From contig NZ_FWFQ01000007.1 in NCBI RefSeq assembly GCF_900172235.1, positions 62,001 through 126,000 of the forward strand: a stretch of DNA of 64,000 bases, read 5' to 3'. Of the stretch, positions 19,301-27,360 are shown piece by piece (position 1 is the stretch's first letter; each line of letters opens with the position of its first letter). A model generated the notes under the pieces. It saw nothing but the letters and a program-made list of their open reading frames with translations, made no database searches and was not told the origin of the DNA. This DNA is from Pseudoruegeria aquimaris (lineage in GTDB: Bacteria; Pseudomonadota; Alphaproteobacteria; Rhodobacterales; Rhodobacteraceae). The position numbers and the translations under genes were made by a program.

Positions 19301-21827
19301 TGAACTGGGCCTCACCGCCTTCGGGGGCCGCGTCATCGAACGCGGGGCGCAGGCCGATCACGTCCCGGTCCGGCGGGAGCGCTTGCGTGAGGCGCCGCTC
19401 CACCGGGCGGCCCGAGGCCTCGGAAAGGCGCAGGGTGAACTCCGCCGTCAGAAGATCGGATTCAGTCTCTGTTTCAGGGAAACCAGCGCTGACAACGGCG
19501 TTTCCCTCCGCATCCGTTTCGAAGGCCCCCTCGATGCTCCGGCGGGATGTCCGGCCGGTCTGATCGTAGCGCCCGAAGAGAAAGCCCTCGTAGCCTGCGA
19601 TGCTTCGGCTGGGTGAAAGCGCCACTTCGCCTTCCACGGGCAGGCCTGGGGCGGGGGCGCCGAACAGGTAGCGTGCGGAGAGGGCGATCCGGGCGGGCAG
19701 ATCCCGGCGAAGGGGGAGACCATCGGCGAGCGACAGGTCGAAATCGATGCGCTCGGGCAGGAAATCTTCCACCAGCACGCGCGCACGGGCAATCGCTGGG
19801 GCCTCGGGATCGGCATGGAGGCTGAGCAGCCAGGTGCCGCGCGGGGCGTCCGGCGCTACGGGAAAGCTGAACACGTGGCCGCCGGCCTTGCCGCTTTCAG
19901 AGCGCTGGCGGCTGTACTCGAGCCCGTCCGGGCGTTCGAGGATGGCGGTAGCCGGGAGGCCGTCCAGTGCCTGGGCACGCGCATCGCGCAACAGGGCCGT
20001 GGCGTGGATCGTGTCGCCCGCGCGGTAGGCGCCCCGATCGGTGGCGAGATAGCCATCGATCGGCCCCGGTGCGGCGCGCCCCTCTACGCCACGGTCCGAC
20101 AGGTCGAAGGCCGGATCGGACAGGGACAGGAAGTTGGCGTCCTCTCCGGCCTCGACGAGAATCATCGCAGCTTCCCCGGCTCCGCTCCCGCGCAGAAGGG
20201 CCGGTGCAAATCGGGCAATCCCGCCTGAATTCGTCTCTGTTTCGGCCAAGATCTCGTTGCCACGGCTCAGAAGCCGCACCTTGGCTTCCGCCACCGGCAG
20301 GGCGGTCCTGAGGCTGCGGGCCACCACGTGCAGCCCATCGGCGCCGCCCATCGTGGCGAGCCCGAGATCGCTCAGCACGAACCACTGGAGCGCGGGCGGG
20401 GTCTCGTATGGATCCGCACCCGGAACGCGGGCCTCCAGGGCGTAGATCCCGGCCGGCTGGCCGTCGATGATCCCGCTCACCGGGAGGCGCGTGGTGATCT
20501 TGCGGTTGAGTTCCATCCCGGTTTCGCCCTCGCCCTCCCAGATCGGGGCGGCGATGCGGTTGCCGAATTCCGCGCTGCGGTAGGAGGGAAGCGATTGCCC
20601 GAAGAAATCCTCCTGCAGCGCGCGCAGGAGATTGCGCTCGCTCATGCGGTAGAGCTTGAGATCGAGGCGGTCGGTGTTGACGGTATCGACTGGCAGTGCC
20701 GCCGGGCCGTGCCGGGGCAGCACGTAGGCCCGCCCCGGAAAGCGCACCGAGGGGCTTCGGTCCCGCACGTAGAGGGCCAGCTCCACGGTCCGGACGAGGG
20801 ACTCCCCGCTCTCCGCCGGCAGGCCTTCGCGGAACCGCAGTTGATACCGTGCGCCATGGGTCAAGCCGCCGATGCAGATGCGGCGCCCCTGCGCCTCGAC
20901 GGTCAGCCCCGGTTCGGGCAGGCCCACGAAGGGCGTGTAATCCTGCCCGTCCGCGAGCGCCTCCGAGAACCGCGCGCAGATCCTCGGGCTCTCGAGTTCG
21001 TTCTCCACCTCGTGCTCGACGATGCGGAAGCCGTAGCGGCCGATGGCCTTCGTCAGCAGGCTCTCGGCGGCATCGCTCCGGTGTTCGGAAAGCGCCAGTC
21101 GCAGGGCCGGAATCATTTCCTTGCCGCGCCCCGTCTCCTCAAGGCCGAGCGCAAGCAGGTAGAGGCTGGCGGCCACATCTTCGCCGGTCTCGGCGCGCAG
21201 ATAGGCGTTGAGCGCTGCCGAGAGGGCCCGCGCTTTCATCCGCCGCTTGGCCTCGGAAGACTCGGAATCGAGCGCCAGCGCGGTGCGCGCGTAGTCCTGC
21301 CAGAGTGCACTGGTGTCGGCCGCTGAGACAGCCGAGCCGAAGAAGCGGTGAGCGGTCTGCATGTCGCCCTGGCCCTCTCTCTCACGCGCCGCTCGGGCCA
21401 GATCCTCGGCGGGCCAACGTCCGGCCGGGTGACGAAACCCAAGGGTTTTGGCCTGTATCAGAGCCTGTTCAAGATCTTCCGGCCGAAGGAAATCCAGCCG
21501 ATCCGCCCGCGCCGGGGCGTTGGCAAGAATGCCGGGATCCGTGGCCACGACACGACCCGAAGTCGCGCCTTCGTAGGCTGAGGGCGGGCCGGGATCGGCC
21601 TTGGGGAAGCAGCTCGCCGAGCGCGCGTTGAAGGTGAGGGCCGTGCAGGACGGATCCGCGAGGCAGGCCGTCTGGCAGGCGTCGAAGGTCGTGTCGAACA
21701 GGCTGGCGATGTCGCCGCCCGGAAGGTCTACATCCTGCTCGGTCACGAGGCGCCGCTCGGGCACGGGCTGTGCGATGGCTGCGGATGCAAGAAAAAAACA
21801 AAAAAATCCAAAGAGTATGCGGCGCAT
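16389..21827 (-). CDS. Bacterial alpha-2-macroglobulin with thioester motif and N-terminal PAN/Apple domain
   Basis: At 1812 residues this is the largest gene in the window. It encodes an exported protease trap of the YfhM type. Residues 1-19 are a signal peptide ending AIA-Q. There is no lipobox cysteine there, so unlike E. coli YfhM it may be soluble or held by partners. Residues 29-77 form a cysteine-rich PAN/Apple-like domain. Macroglobulin-like beta domains follow. The thioester motif GCTEQ (C1366 and Q1369) in YPYGCTEQITSK precedes the alpha-helical thioester domain. Members trap proteases that breach the outer membrane while PBP1C repairs the wall; the two genes overlap by four bases. 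An AGGGAGG ribosome site precedes ATG 21827. Confidence 0.93.
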   Translation of the reverse strand: MRRILFGFFCFFLASAAIAQPVPERRLVTEQDVDLPGGDIASLFDTTFDACQTACLADPSCTALTFNARSASCFPKADPGPPSAYEGATSGRVVATDPGILANAPARADRLDFLRPEDLEQALIQAKTLGFRHPAGRWPAEDLARAAREREGQGDMQTAHRFFGSAVSAADTSALWQDYARTALALDSESSEAKRRMKARALSAALNAYLRAETGEDVAASLYLLALGLEETGRGKEMIPALRLALSEHRSDAAESLLTKAIGRYGFRIVEHEVENELESPRICARFSEALADGQDYTPFVGLPEPGLTVEAQGRRICIGGLTHGARYQLRFREGLPAESGESLVRTVELALYVRDRSPSVRFPGRAYVLPRHGPAALPVDTVNTDRLDLKLYRMSERNLLRALQEDFFGQSLPSYRSAEFGNRIAAPIWEGEGETGMELNRKITTRLPVSGIIDGQPAGIYALEARVPGADPYETPPALQWFVLSDLGLATMGGADGLHVVARSLRTALPVAEAKVRLLSRGNEILAETETNSGGIARFAPALLRGSGAGEAAMILVEAGEDANFLSLSDPAFDLSDRGVEGRAAPGPIDGYLATDRGAYRAGDTIHATALLRDARAQALDGLPATAILERPDGLEYSRQRSESGKAGGHVFSFPVAPDAPRGTWLLSLHADPEAPAIARARVLVEDFLPERIDFDLSLADGLPLRRDLPARIALSARYLFGAPAPGLPVEGEVALSPSRSIAGYEGFLFGRYDQTGRTSRRSIEGAFETDAEGNAVVSAGFPETETESDLLTAEFTLRLSEASGRPVERRLTQALPPDRDVIGLRPAFDDAAPEGGEAQFRIITVAPAGEGSARALKWQLNRLETRYQWYQLYGEWQWEPITSRKRVAEGALQTDPEQGVALSVPVDWGEYELELETASGPYTATSHRFYAGWYAPADTTTTPDVLAIALDKPGYAIGETARLKITPRMAGEALITVMSDRVIAMETARLAEGENEISLPVTEEWGAGAYLSATLIAPSTRLDAPLPARQMGIAYAPVDPGARRLSARFEAPAELRPNRPAEIRLTLDGHDGSTPIYATIAATDLGILNITGHRPPDPAAHFFGQRKLGVELRDLYGRLIDGSVGAEGRLRSGGDAGAALRMQSPPPTEDLLAFFAGPLEPDADGSFRLPLDLPPFNGTLRLSAMLWSESGVGAATKDILVRDPIVVSPSLPRFLSPGDQSELALSLTHSSGASGVVSVSVTGENIILSGSPSVDVPLSEGETRHLRLPIAAADPGEGLIRLTVTTPGGETLQRELRLAVVENDPAIARRSRFLLEPGKTFVFDEEVFSGLRKGSATATVSLGPLAQLDAPSLLAGLSRYPYGCTEQITSKALPLLYLSDVARQSGLPLPAQGDEAISSAISGVLARQTSGGGFGLWRAEGSALWLDAYVSDFLSRARALGHEVPDPAFRAAMDNLRNQVNYAPDFDIGGEGLAYALHVLAREGQAAMSDLRYYADTKAEAFATPMALAQLGAALAQYGDQQRADRLFARAQSRISTPPDDEPFVMRADFGSPRRDSAALLALAVESGSQALALPALLAEVTPPEGLAHASPQELSWTLLAAHALLDSPDGAILVDGLPAEGPLVKFRQSGDPGETRFTNSGSEPVEITVARFGVPETPEGAGGEGYAITRAYFTLEGEPLDIGSVPAGTRAVAVLTIQLFGDRAARLMVDDPLPAGFEIDNPALLRAGDIRALDWLSAETETEMTEFRSDRFLAAVNWAGNAPFTLAYTVRAVRPGSYHHPAAHVEDMYRPIYRAQTAPGRLTVTAAAP

Positions 21828-21907
21828 GTCTGGCCCTCCCTACCGGGAAAGGCTCTCACAGTGCGGCGCTCAAGGCAAATTCTGGGTTCGGACGTGCCGC
21901 CGTGGGC

Positions 21908-22705
21908 TCAGGATGCCAGCCTGCGGGGGGCGGCTTCCGGGTAGTCCCGCAGGAACACGAGCCGTTCCGGGGTGCTTTCGGCCTGCGACAGCCGGTAGCC
22001 GCCGTAGCTGAAATCCCGCAACCCCTCAGGCCGCGTGACGCGCTGATCGATGATGTAGCGGGCCATGGAGCCGCGCGCCTTCTTGGCGAAGAAGCTGACG
22101 ACCTTGGCTGTTCCGTCGCGCTCCTCCATGAAAACAGGCTCTATTACGGCTGTTTTCAGGGCGTTCCGATCGACGGCGCCGAAGTATTCCTGCGAGGCAC
22201 AGTTCACCAGAGTGTCCGTTCCCGCCGCTTCGGCGGCCTCGTTCAGGGCGTAAGCGATCTTGCTGCCCCAGAAGTCGTAGAGCGATTTCCCTTTGCCGGT
22301 TTCCAGGCGGCTTCCCATTTCGAGGCGGTAGGGCTGGATCAGGTCGAGCGGGCGCAGCAGGCCGTAGAGCCCCGACAAGATGCGCAGGTGGGTTTGCGCG
22401 AAGCGGAAATCCTCCTGCGATAGGCTTTGCGCGTCCAGCCCGGTGTAGGTGTCGCCCGCGAAGATCAGCGCGGCCTGCTTTGCGTTGCCCGGGTGCGATT
22501 CAGGCTCGAATTCGGCGAAACGCTCGGCGTTCAGCCGCGCCAGCTTGTCGGAAAGCTTCATCAGCTTTCCAAGCTTCTCGGCCCCCAACGCGCGGGCATG
22601 TCCGGCCAGTTCATTGGCCTCGGCCTGAAAGGCGGGCAGTGAATGCGGAACGCCTTGTGCCGGGGTTTCGTCGAGTTTCTTGGCGGGGGAAATGACGGTG
22701 AGCAT
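21908..22705 (-). CDS. yaaA: Peroxide stress protein YaaA
   Basis: A 265-residue member of the YaaA/DUF328 family. The N-terminus MLTVISPAKKLDE is nearly diagnostic, and LSGLYGLLRPLDLIQPYRLEMG and FFAKKARGSMARYI are further conserved blocks. In E. coli YaaA limits free iron and DNA damage under hydrogen peroxide and binds DNA; the same role is inferred here. Its start lies eight bases after the recQ stop, so it is probably co-transcribed with recQ, which would join two DNA-damage functions in one unit. Confidence 0.95.
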   Translation of the reverse strand: MLTVISPAKKLDETPAQGVPHSLPAFQAEANELAGHARALGAEKLGKLMKLSDKLARLNAERFAEFEPESHPGNAKQAALIFAGDTYTGLDAQSLSQEDFRFAQTHLRILSGLYGLLRPLDLIQPYRLEMGSRLETGKGKSLYDFWGSKIAYALNEAAEAAGTDTLVNCASQEYFGAVDRNALKTAVIEPVFMEERDGTAKVVSFFAKKARGSMARYIIDQRVTRPEGLRDFSYGGYRLSQAESTPERLVFLRDYPEAAPRRLAS

Positions 22706-22713
22706 GGTATCTT

Positions 22714-24753
22714 TCAGGCGTTCTGCAGCACATCGAAGAAGGCGGGGCCGAAGCGCTCGGCGCGTTTCGCCCCCAGGAGCCGTTCCAGCGCTCCCATGTC
22801 GGGGTCACGTAGGGCGGCGACCTTGGCAAGCAAGCCCGCCGGGCAGGACATCGGCTTGTCGAGCCCGTCGGGCCCGCGGGCAAGCTCCGCCTGCACCTTG
22901 AGAAGCTCGTCGTAGATGCCGCCGGCCGCGCGGCCCGAGAGCGCCCGCCGTGCGGGATGCTCCGGCGCCGGGGCATCGCCGGTGATGACCGACAGGAAGG
23001 CATCGCCGTATTTCTCGAGCTTCGTCGCCCCGACCCCTGTGATCCGCGCCATGGCATCGCGCGTGGCCGGGCGTTTTTCGGCCATTTCGATCAGGGTGCG
23101 ATCGTTGAACACCATGTAGGCGGGGAACCCCGCGGCCTCGGCGAGGGCGCGCCGCTTGGCTTTCAGGGCGGACAGCAGCGGCGCGTCTTCCTCGCTCACG
23201 AGCATCTTGGCCGCCGGCCGGCTCTTCGCCGCCTTCACGGTATCCTTGCGCAGGGTGATGCTTTCCTCGCCCCGCAGGATAGGCCGGGCGGGCTCCGTCA
23301 TGCGCAGGGCGCCGTGGCGTTCCGGATCGGGGCGCACCAGATCCTGCGCCATCATCTGCCGGAAGATCGCCTGCCACTGGCTGCGGGTGAACTCCTTGCC
23401 GACGCCGAATGTGGGCAGCGCATCATGGCCGCGCTCCCGGACCTTCGCCGTTTCGTTGCCGAGCAGGATGTCGGTTAGGTGGCCGGAGCCGAAATACTCG
23501 CCGGTGCGCAGGATCGCCGAAAGCGCTTTGCGCACGGCCTCGGTGGCGTCGAACAGCTCGGGCGGGCTTTCGCAGAGATCACAGTTTCCGCAGGCCGCGC
23601 CGCTTTCGCCGAAGTAGGCGAGCAGGCTCTCGCGCCGGCATTTCTGGGCTTCCGCGAGCCCGAGCAGCGCGTTCAGCCGCGCGTGATCGGCAGCGCGGCG
23701 TTCGGGCGGGGCGAGGCCCTCGTCGATCTGGGCGCGGCGCAGGCGGATGTCGTCGGCGCCGTAGAGCGTCAGGGTTTCGGCGGGCGCCCCGTCGCGGCCG
23801 GCGCGCCCGATCTCCTGGTAGTAGGCCTCGATGGATTTCGGCAGGTCGGCGTGGGCGACCCAGCGGATGTCGGGTTTGTCCACGCCCATGCCGAAGGCCA
23901 CGGTCGCAACGACGATCAGGCCGTCTTCCTGCTGGAATCGTGCCTCTACGGCACGGCGCGCGTCCGGCTCCATGCCGCCATGGTAATGGCAGGCCGGGTG
24001 GCCGTCTTCGCTCAGGGCCTTGGCAAGGCTTTCGGTCTTGGCTCGGGTTGCGCAGTAGACGATGCCGGATTGCCCGCGGCGGGCATCGGCAAAGGCCAGG
24101 ATCTGGCGGCGGGGGCTGTCCTTCGCGGCGAAAGCGAGGTGGATGTTGGGGCGATCGAAACCGTGCAGGAAGGTGTCGGGCGTTTCGCCGTCAAACAGCC
24201 GCGTGATGATCTCCGAGCGGGTCTCGGCATCGGCGGTGGCGGTGAAGGCGGCCAGCGGCACGCCGAGCGCCCGGCGCAATTCGCCGATCCGCAGGTAGTC
24301 GGGGCGGAAATCGTGCCCCCACTGGGAAACGCAGTGCGCCTCGTCCACCGCGATCAGCGAGGTGCCGATCCGGCGCAGCAGTGGCAGGGTTCCCCCCGAG
24401 GCCAGCCGTTCGGGCGCCATGTAGAGTAGCTTGAGGCGGTTCTCGTCGAGCGCCGCGAAGACGGCATCCGTCTCTTCCTCGGTGTTGCCCGAAGTCAGCG
24501 CGCCGGCCTCGACGCCGGCCTCGCGCAACGCCCGGACCTGATCGCGCATCAGGGCGATGAGCGGCGAGATCACCACCGTCACGCCCTCGCGCGCCAGCGC
24601 CGGCAGCTGGTAGCAGAGCGATTTCCCGCCCCCCGTGGGCATGATCGCGAGCGTGTTGCGCCCCGCGATCACCGCGTTCACGATCTCCTCCTGCCCGGGC
24701 CGGAAGGCCGGGAAGCCGAAAACCGAAGAGAGAAGCGTGTCCGCTGCGGGCAT
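22714..24753 (-). CDS. recQ: ATP-dependent DNA helicase RecQ
   Basis: RecQ is a 3'-5' DNA helicase in recombination repair. The 679-residue protein has helicase motif I MPTGGGKSLCYQ, motif II VDEAHCVSQWGHDFR (DEAH), motif VI YYQEIGRAGRDG, the zinc-binding cysteines around CRRESLLAYFGE and CGNCDLC, a winged-helix region and an HRDC domain at about residues 525-600. The C-terminal 70 residues look like a second, weaker HRDC repeat. The ribosome site is weak. A near-consensus alphaproteobacterial LexA box lies about 60-75 bases upstream of the start, suggesting SOS control of recQ-yaaA. Confidence 0.96.
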   Translation of the reverse strand: MPAADTLLSSVFGFPAFRPGQEEIVNAVIAGRNTLAIMPTGGGKSLCYQLPALAREGVTVVISPLIALMRDQVRALREAGVEAGALTSGNTEEETDAVFAALDENRLKLLYMAPERLASGGTLPLLRRIGTSLIAVDEAHCVSQWGHDFRPDYLRIGELRRALGVPLAAFTATADAETRSEIITRLFDGETPDTFLHGFDRPNIHLAFAAKDSPRRQILAFADARRGQSGIVYCATRAKTESLAKALSEDGHPACHYHGGMEPDARRAVEARFQQEDGLIVVATVAFGMGVDKPDIRWVAHADLPKSIEAYYQEIGRAGRDGAPAETLTLYGADDIRLRRAQIDEGLAPPERRAADHARLNALLGLAEAQKCRRESLLAYFGESGAACGNCDLCESPPELFDATEAVRKALSAILRTGEYFGSGHLTDILLGNETAKVRERGHDALPTFGVGKEFTRSQWQAIFRQMMAQDLVRPDPERHGALRMTEPARPILRGEESITLRKDTVKAAKSRPAAKMLVSEEDAPLLSALKAKRRALAEAAGFPAYMVFNDRTLIEMAEKRPATRDAMARITGVGATKLEKYGDAFLSVITGDAPAPEHPARRALSGRAAGGIYDELLKVQAELARGPDGLDKPMSCPAGLLAKVAALRDPDMGALERLLGAKRAERFGPAFFDVLQNA

Positions 24754-24812
24754 GGCCTGTGGGTATGCTGACGTTTTTCGTTAAGTCTGCTCTACCCTCG
24801 AATCTTTCACAC

Positions 24813-24827
24813 TAACGAAGCGTGAAC
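24813..24827 (-). promoter_or_regulatory. Candidate LexA (SOS) box upstream of recQ
   Basis: TAAC (24813-24816), seven bases, GAAC (24824-24827) on the plus strand, that is GTTC-N7-GTTA on the recQ strand. The alphaproteobacterial LexA consensus is GTTC-N7-GTTC / GAAC-N7-GAAC, so seven of eight defined bases match. Confidence 0.4.
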
Positions 24828-24837
24828 AAGGGCCGGC

Positions 24838-25125
24838 TCAGAAGAAGAGCGCCGCGTTGTTGGCCAGGATGATGCGCAGGGCGTAGAGGCCGAGAAGGGC
24901 GATCAGCGGCGCCAGATCCAGCCCGCCGGTATCGGGCAGGAACTGCCGGATCCGCCCGTAGACGGGCTCCAGAAGCCGGTTCAGCCCGTACCAGAGCTGC
25001 GCGACAAGGGGTTGCCTCAGGTTCAGAACCTGGAAATTGATCAGCCAGCTCATGATGATATGCGCGATCATGATGAACCATGCCACGTCGATCAGCAGCA
25101 TCAGGATCTGGAATAGCGAGGTCAT
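24838..25125 (-). CDS. YggT-family membrane protein
   Basis: A 95-residue protein with two hydrophobic segments (about residues 5-30 and 67-90) joined by the conserved amphipathic block NRLLEPVYGRIRQFLPDTGGLDLAPLI, the YggT signature. In other bacteria YggT proteins are linked to osmotic tolerance or to cell division and chloroplast-like membrane organisation; the function is not settled. ATG 25125 was chosen for its AAAGGA site at a normal distance; the longer upstream frame overlaps the next gene in antisense and is not credible. Confidence 0.85.
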   Translation of the reverse strand: MTSLFQILMLLIDVAWFIMIAHIIMSWLINFQVLNLRQPLVAQLWYGLNRLLEPVYGRIRQFLPDTGGLDLAPLIALLGLYALRIILANNAALFF

Positions 25126-25282
25126 TTGGCGTCCTTTGTCTGTCTTGCGCACCAAACACCTAAGGCCGCCGCCGGGGCATGGCAAGAAGCTGCCGCGACG
25201 TTTCCCTTGTGCGCCGCTTTCCGTGAGGGGAAGGTGCGCCCGAAACGCCCCTTTCCGGGCCCCAGAATAGCCGGACACGCGC

Positions 25283-25819
25283 ATGTACCCTGTCATCCGA
25301 ATGCTCAAGGAAATCGTCATCGCCCGCCGCCGCCCGCCGATGGGCATTCTCGAGGTCAACGAAACCGAACACATCTGCTGGCCTTGGGACATCGACATCT
25401 TCATGGAGCTCAACAACGGCCGCACGCTTACGCTCTACGACTTGGGCCGCATCCCGATGGCGATCCGAATGGGGTTCGACAAGGCTCTGAAAAGGCAGAA
25501 ATGGGGTCTGACGATTGCCGGATCCTCCGTGCGCTATCGCCGCCGGATCCGCATGTTCCAGAAGTTTCGGATGAAAACCCGGGTGATCGGATGGGACGAG
25601 CGTTTCATCTACATCGATCAGACGATGTGGCGAAACGGGGAGTGCACCAGCCAGGCGCTGCTGCGGTCCGCGATCACCGACAGGAACGGGATCGTATCTC
25701 CGGAGAGGTTCTGCGCGGCGGTTGGCGCGGATCCACAAAGCCCACCGTTGCCGGCCTGGGTGGTGGCCTGGATCGAGGCCGAGAATACGCGGGTTTGGCC
25801 CCCGGTCCTTCCGGGGTGA
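25283..25819 (+). CDS. Acyl-CoA thioesterase-like (hot-dog fold) protein
   Basis: A 178-residue protein of the thioesterase-like superfamily (4HBT_2, THEM6-like). The recognisable parts are the WPWDIDIFMELNNGRTLTLYDLGR helix region, with the acidic/asparagine residues typical of the hot-dog active site, and the following RRRIRMFQKFRMKTRVIGWDERFIYIDQ strand region. The substrate is not predictable. It has no signal peptide. It diverges from the YggT gene. A CCCCGG/CCGGGG hairpin spans its stop codon region and another follows. Confidence 0.78.
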   Translation: MYPVIRMLKEIVIARRRPPMGILEVNETEHICWPWDIDIFMELNNGRTLTLYDLGRIPMAIRMGFDKALKRQKWGLTIAGSSVRYRRRIRMFQKFRMKTRVIGWDERFIYIDQTMWRNGECTSQALLRSAITDRNGIVSPERFCAAVGADPQSPPLPAWVVAWIEAENTRVWPPVLPG

Positions 25820-25857
25820 ACAGGCTCTGTATCTGAGGGACTCGCCCTAAAGGCGAG
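25800..25857 (+). terminator. Two short hairpins at the end of the thioesterase gene
   Basis: CCCCGG (25800-25805) pairs with CCGGGG (25811-25816), overlapping the last codons. CTCGCC (25841-25846) pairs with GGCGAG (25852-25857) around CTAAA. Neither is followed by a T run, so termination is uncertain. Confidence 0.3.
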
Positions 25858-25868
25858 CACAAGGCCCC

Positions 25869-25909
25869 TTGCCCACATCGAACTAATCGGTTTACCTCAA
25901 GTTGGGCAA
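25869..25909. promoter_or_regulatory. Long inverted repeat upstream of the MFS gene
   Basis: TTGCCCA (25869-25875) and TGGGCAA (25903-25909) are inverted copies 27 bases apart. An inner AACT/AGTT pair lies inside, so a long interrupted hairpin is possible. The enclosed stretch is richer in A and T than its surroundings. It could be an operator or a leader structure for the MFS gene 60 bases downstream. Confidence 0.35.
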
Positions 25910-25970
25910 ACCCGGCGCGCGGGCACCGTGCGCTGGCATGATCCGTAAAAGGGTCTATCAGGGGGCGGCG

Positions 25971-27332
25971 ATGACGGAAAACGTGGCGAAACGCCGGGTC
26001 TGGGGCTGGATGATGTTCGATTGGGCCAGCCAGCCCTATGCCACCCTGCTTCTGACCTTCATCTTCGGCCCCTATTTCGCGGAAGTCGTCACGCAGTCTC
26101 TCGTGAACGAGGGGATGGAGCGCCCCGCTGCGGCCGCGCAGGCCCAGGCCTACTGGGGCTACGGGCTGACGGCGACAGGGCTGGCCATCGCCTTTCTCGC
26201 CCCTGTGCTGGGGGCTCTGGCCGATGGCGCCGGGCGAAGGATGCCCTGGATCCGCGTTTTTTCGCTGTTCTACATCGTCGGGGCCGCGGGGCTTTGGTTT
26301 ACCGCGCCAGACCAGTTCAGCGTGCCGCTTGCGCTGATGTTTTTCGGCATCGGGCTTTTCGGTGCGGAGTTTGCCACCATCTTCACGAATGCCCTGCTGC
26401 CGACCCTCGGCCCCCGCGACCAGATCGGGCGGATATCGGGCTCGGGCTGGGCGCTGGGCTACGCCGGCGGCGTGCTGGCGCTGGCGCTGATGCTGCTGTT
26501 CCTCGCCGAGAACGCGAACGGGGTGACGCTTCTGGGCAACCCGCCGGCCCTCGGCCTCGATCCGGAGGCACGCGAGGGCACACGCTCGGTCGGCCCGCTC
26601 ACGGCCGTCTGGTATGCCGTCTTCATGATCCCCTTCTTCCTCTGGGTGAAGGAGCCGCCGGTGCCGCGGGGGGCGGGCGTCCGCCTCGGGGATGCGCTGC
26701 GCGATCTGTGGAACACCCTGTCCTCGCTGCCGAGCAATCCAAGCTTCCTCGCCTATCTCACCTCGTCCATGTTCTACCGGGATGCGCTGAACGGCCTCTA
26801 CACGTTCGGCGGCATCTACGCGCTCGGAGTGCTTGGCTGGTCCGTGGTGGAGATCGGCGTCTTCGGCATCATGGCCGCCATCACCGGCGCGATCTTCGCC
26901 TGGGTGGGGGGGCGCGCCGACCAGCGCTTCGGGCCGCGGCCGGTGATCGTCACCAGCATCATCGCGCATCTCATCGTCTGCGCGCTGATCGTGTCCATTT
27001 CCCGCGACAGCGTGATGGGTGTGCCGCTGCCGGAAGGGTCGAAACTGCCCGACATCCTGTTCTTCGTCTCCGGCGGCGTGATCGGCGCGGCCGGCGGGGC
27101 ACTGCAATCGGCAAGCCGAACGATGCTTGTCCTGCAGGCCAATCCGGCGCGGATGACCGAGGGCTTCGGCCTCTACGCGCTGGCCGGTAAGGCCACCTCC
27201 TTCCTCGCGCCGGCGGCCATCGCCGTCGCATCCGACGTGAGCGGCTCGCAGCGGGTCGGCATCCTTCCCCTGATCGCCCTCTTCCTTATTGGGCTGGTTC
27301 TGTTACGCTGGGTCAAAACACCAAGCGATTAA
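25971..27332 (+). CDS. MFS transporter, UMF1/Atg22-like family
   Basis: A 453-residue membrane protein with about twelve hydrophobic segments. The N-terminal VWGWMMFDWASQPYATLLLTFIF is the diagnostic start of the UMF1 (BtlA/Atg22-like) branch of the major facilitator superfamily, and GAVxDGAGRRMPW matches the loop 2-3 motif. In fungi Atg22 exports amino acids from the vacuole; bacterial substrates are unknown. ATG 25971 was chosen because it has AGGGGG six bases upstream and gives the family's usual start; an in-frame ATG at 25938 is less likely. The last residues include VLLRWVKTPSD. Confidence 0.85.
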   Translation: MTENVAKRRVWGWMMFDWASQPYATLLLTFIFGPYFAEVVTQSLVNEGMERPAAAAQAQAYWGYGLTATGLAIAFLAPVLGALADGAGRRMPWIRVFSLFYIVGAAGLWFTAPDQFSVPLALMFFGIGLFGAEFATIFTNALLPTLGPRDQIGRISGSGWALGYAGGVLALALMLLFLAENANGVTLLGNPPALGLDPEAREGTRSVGPLTAVWYAVFMIPFFLWVKEPPVPRGAGVRLGDALRDLWNTLSSLPSNPSFLAYLTSSMFYRDALNGLYTFGGIYALGVLGWSVVEIGVFGIMAAITGAIFAWVGGRADQRFGPRPVIVTSIIAHLIVCALIVSISRDSVMGVPLPEGSKLPDILFFVSGGVIGAAGGALQSASRTMLVLQANPARMTEGFGLYALAGKATSFLAPAAIAVASDVSGSQRVGILPLIALFLIGLVLLRWVKTPSD

Positions 27333-27360
27333 GCATTACTGATAGAGAAAGAGCAGCCCT

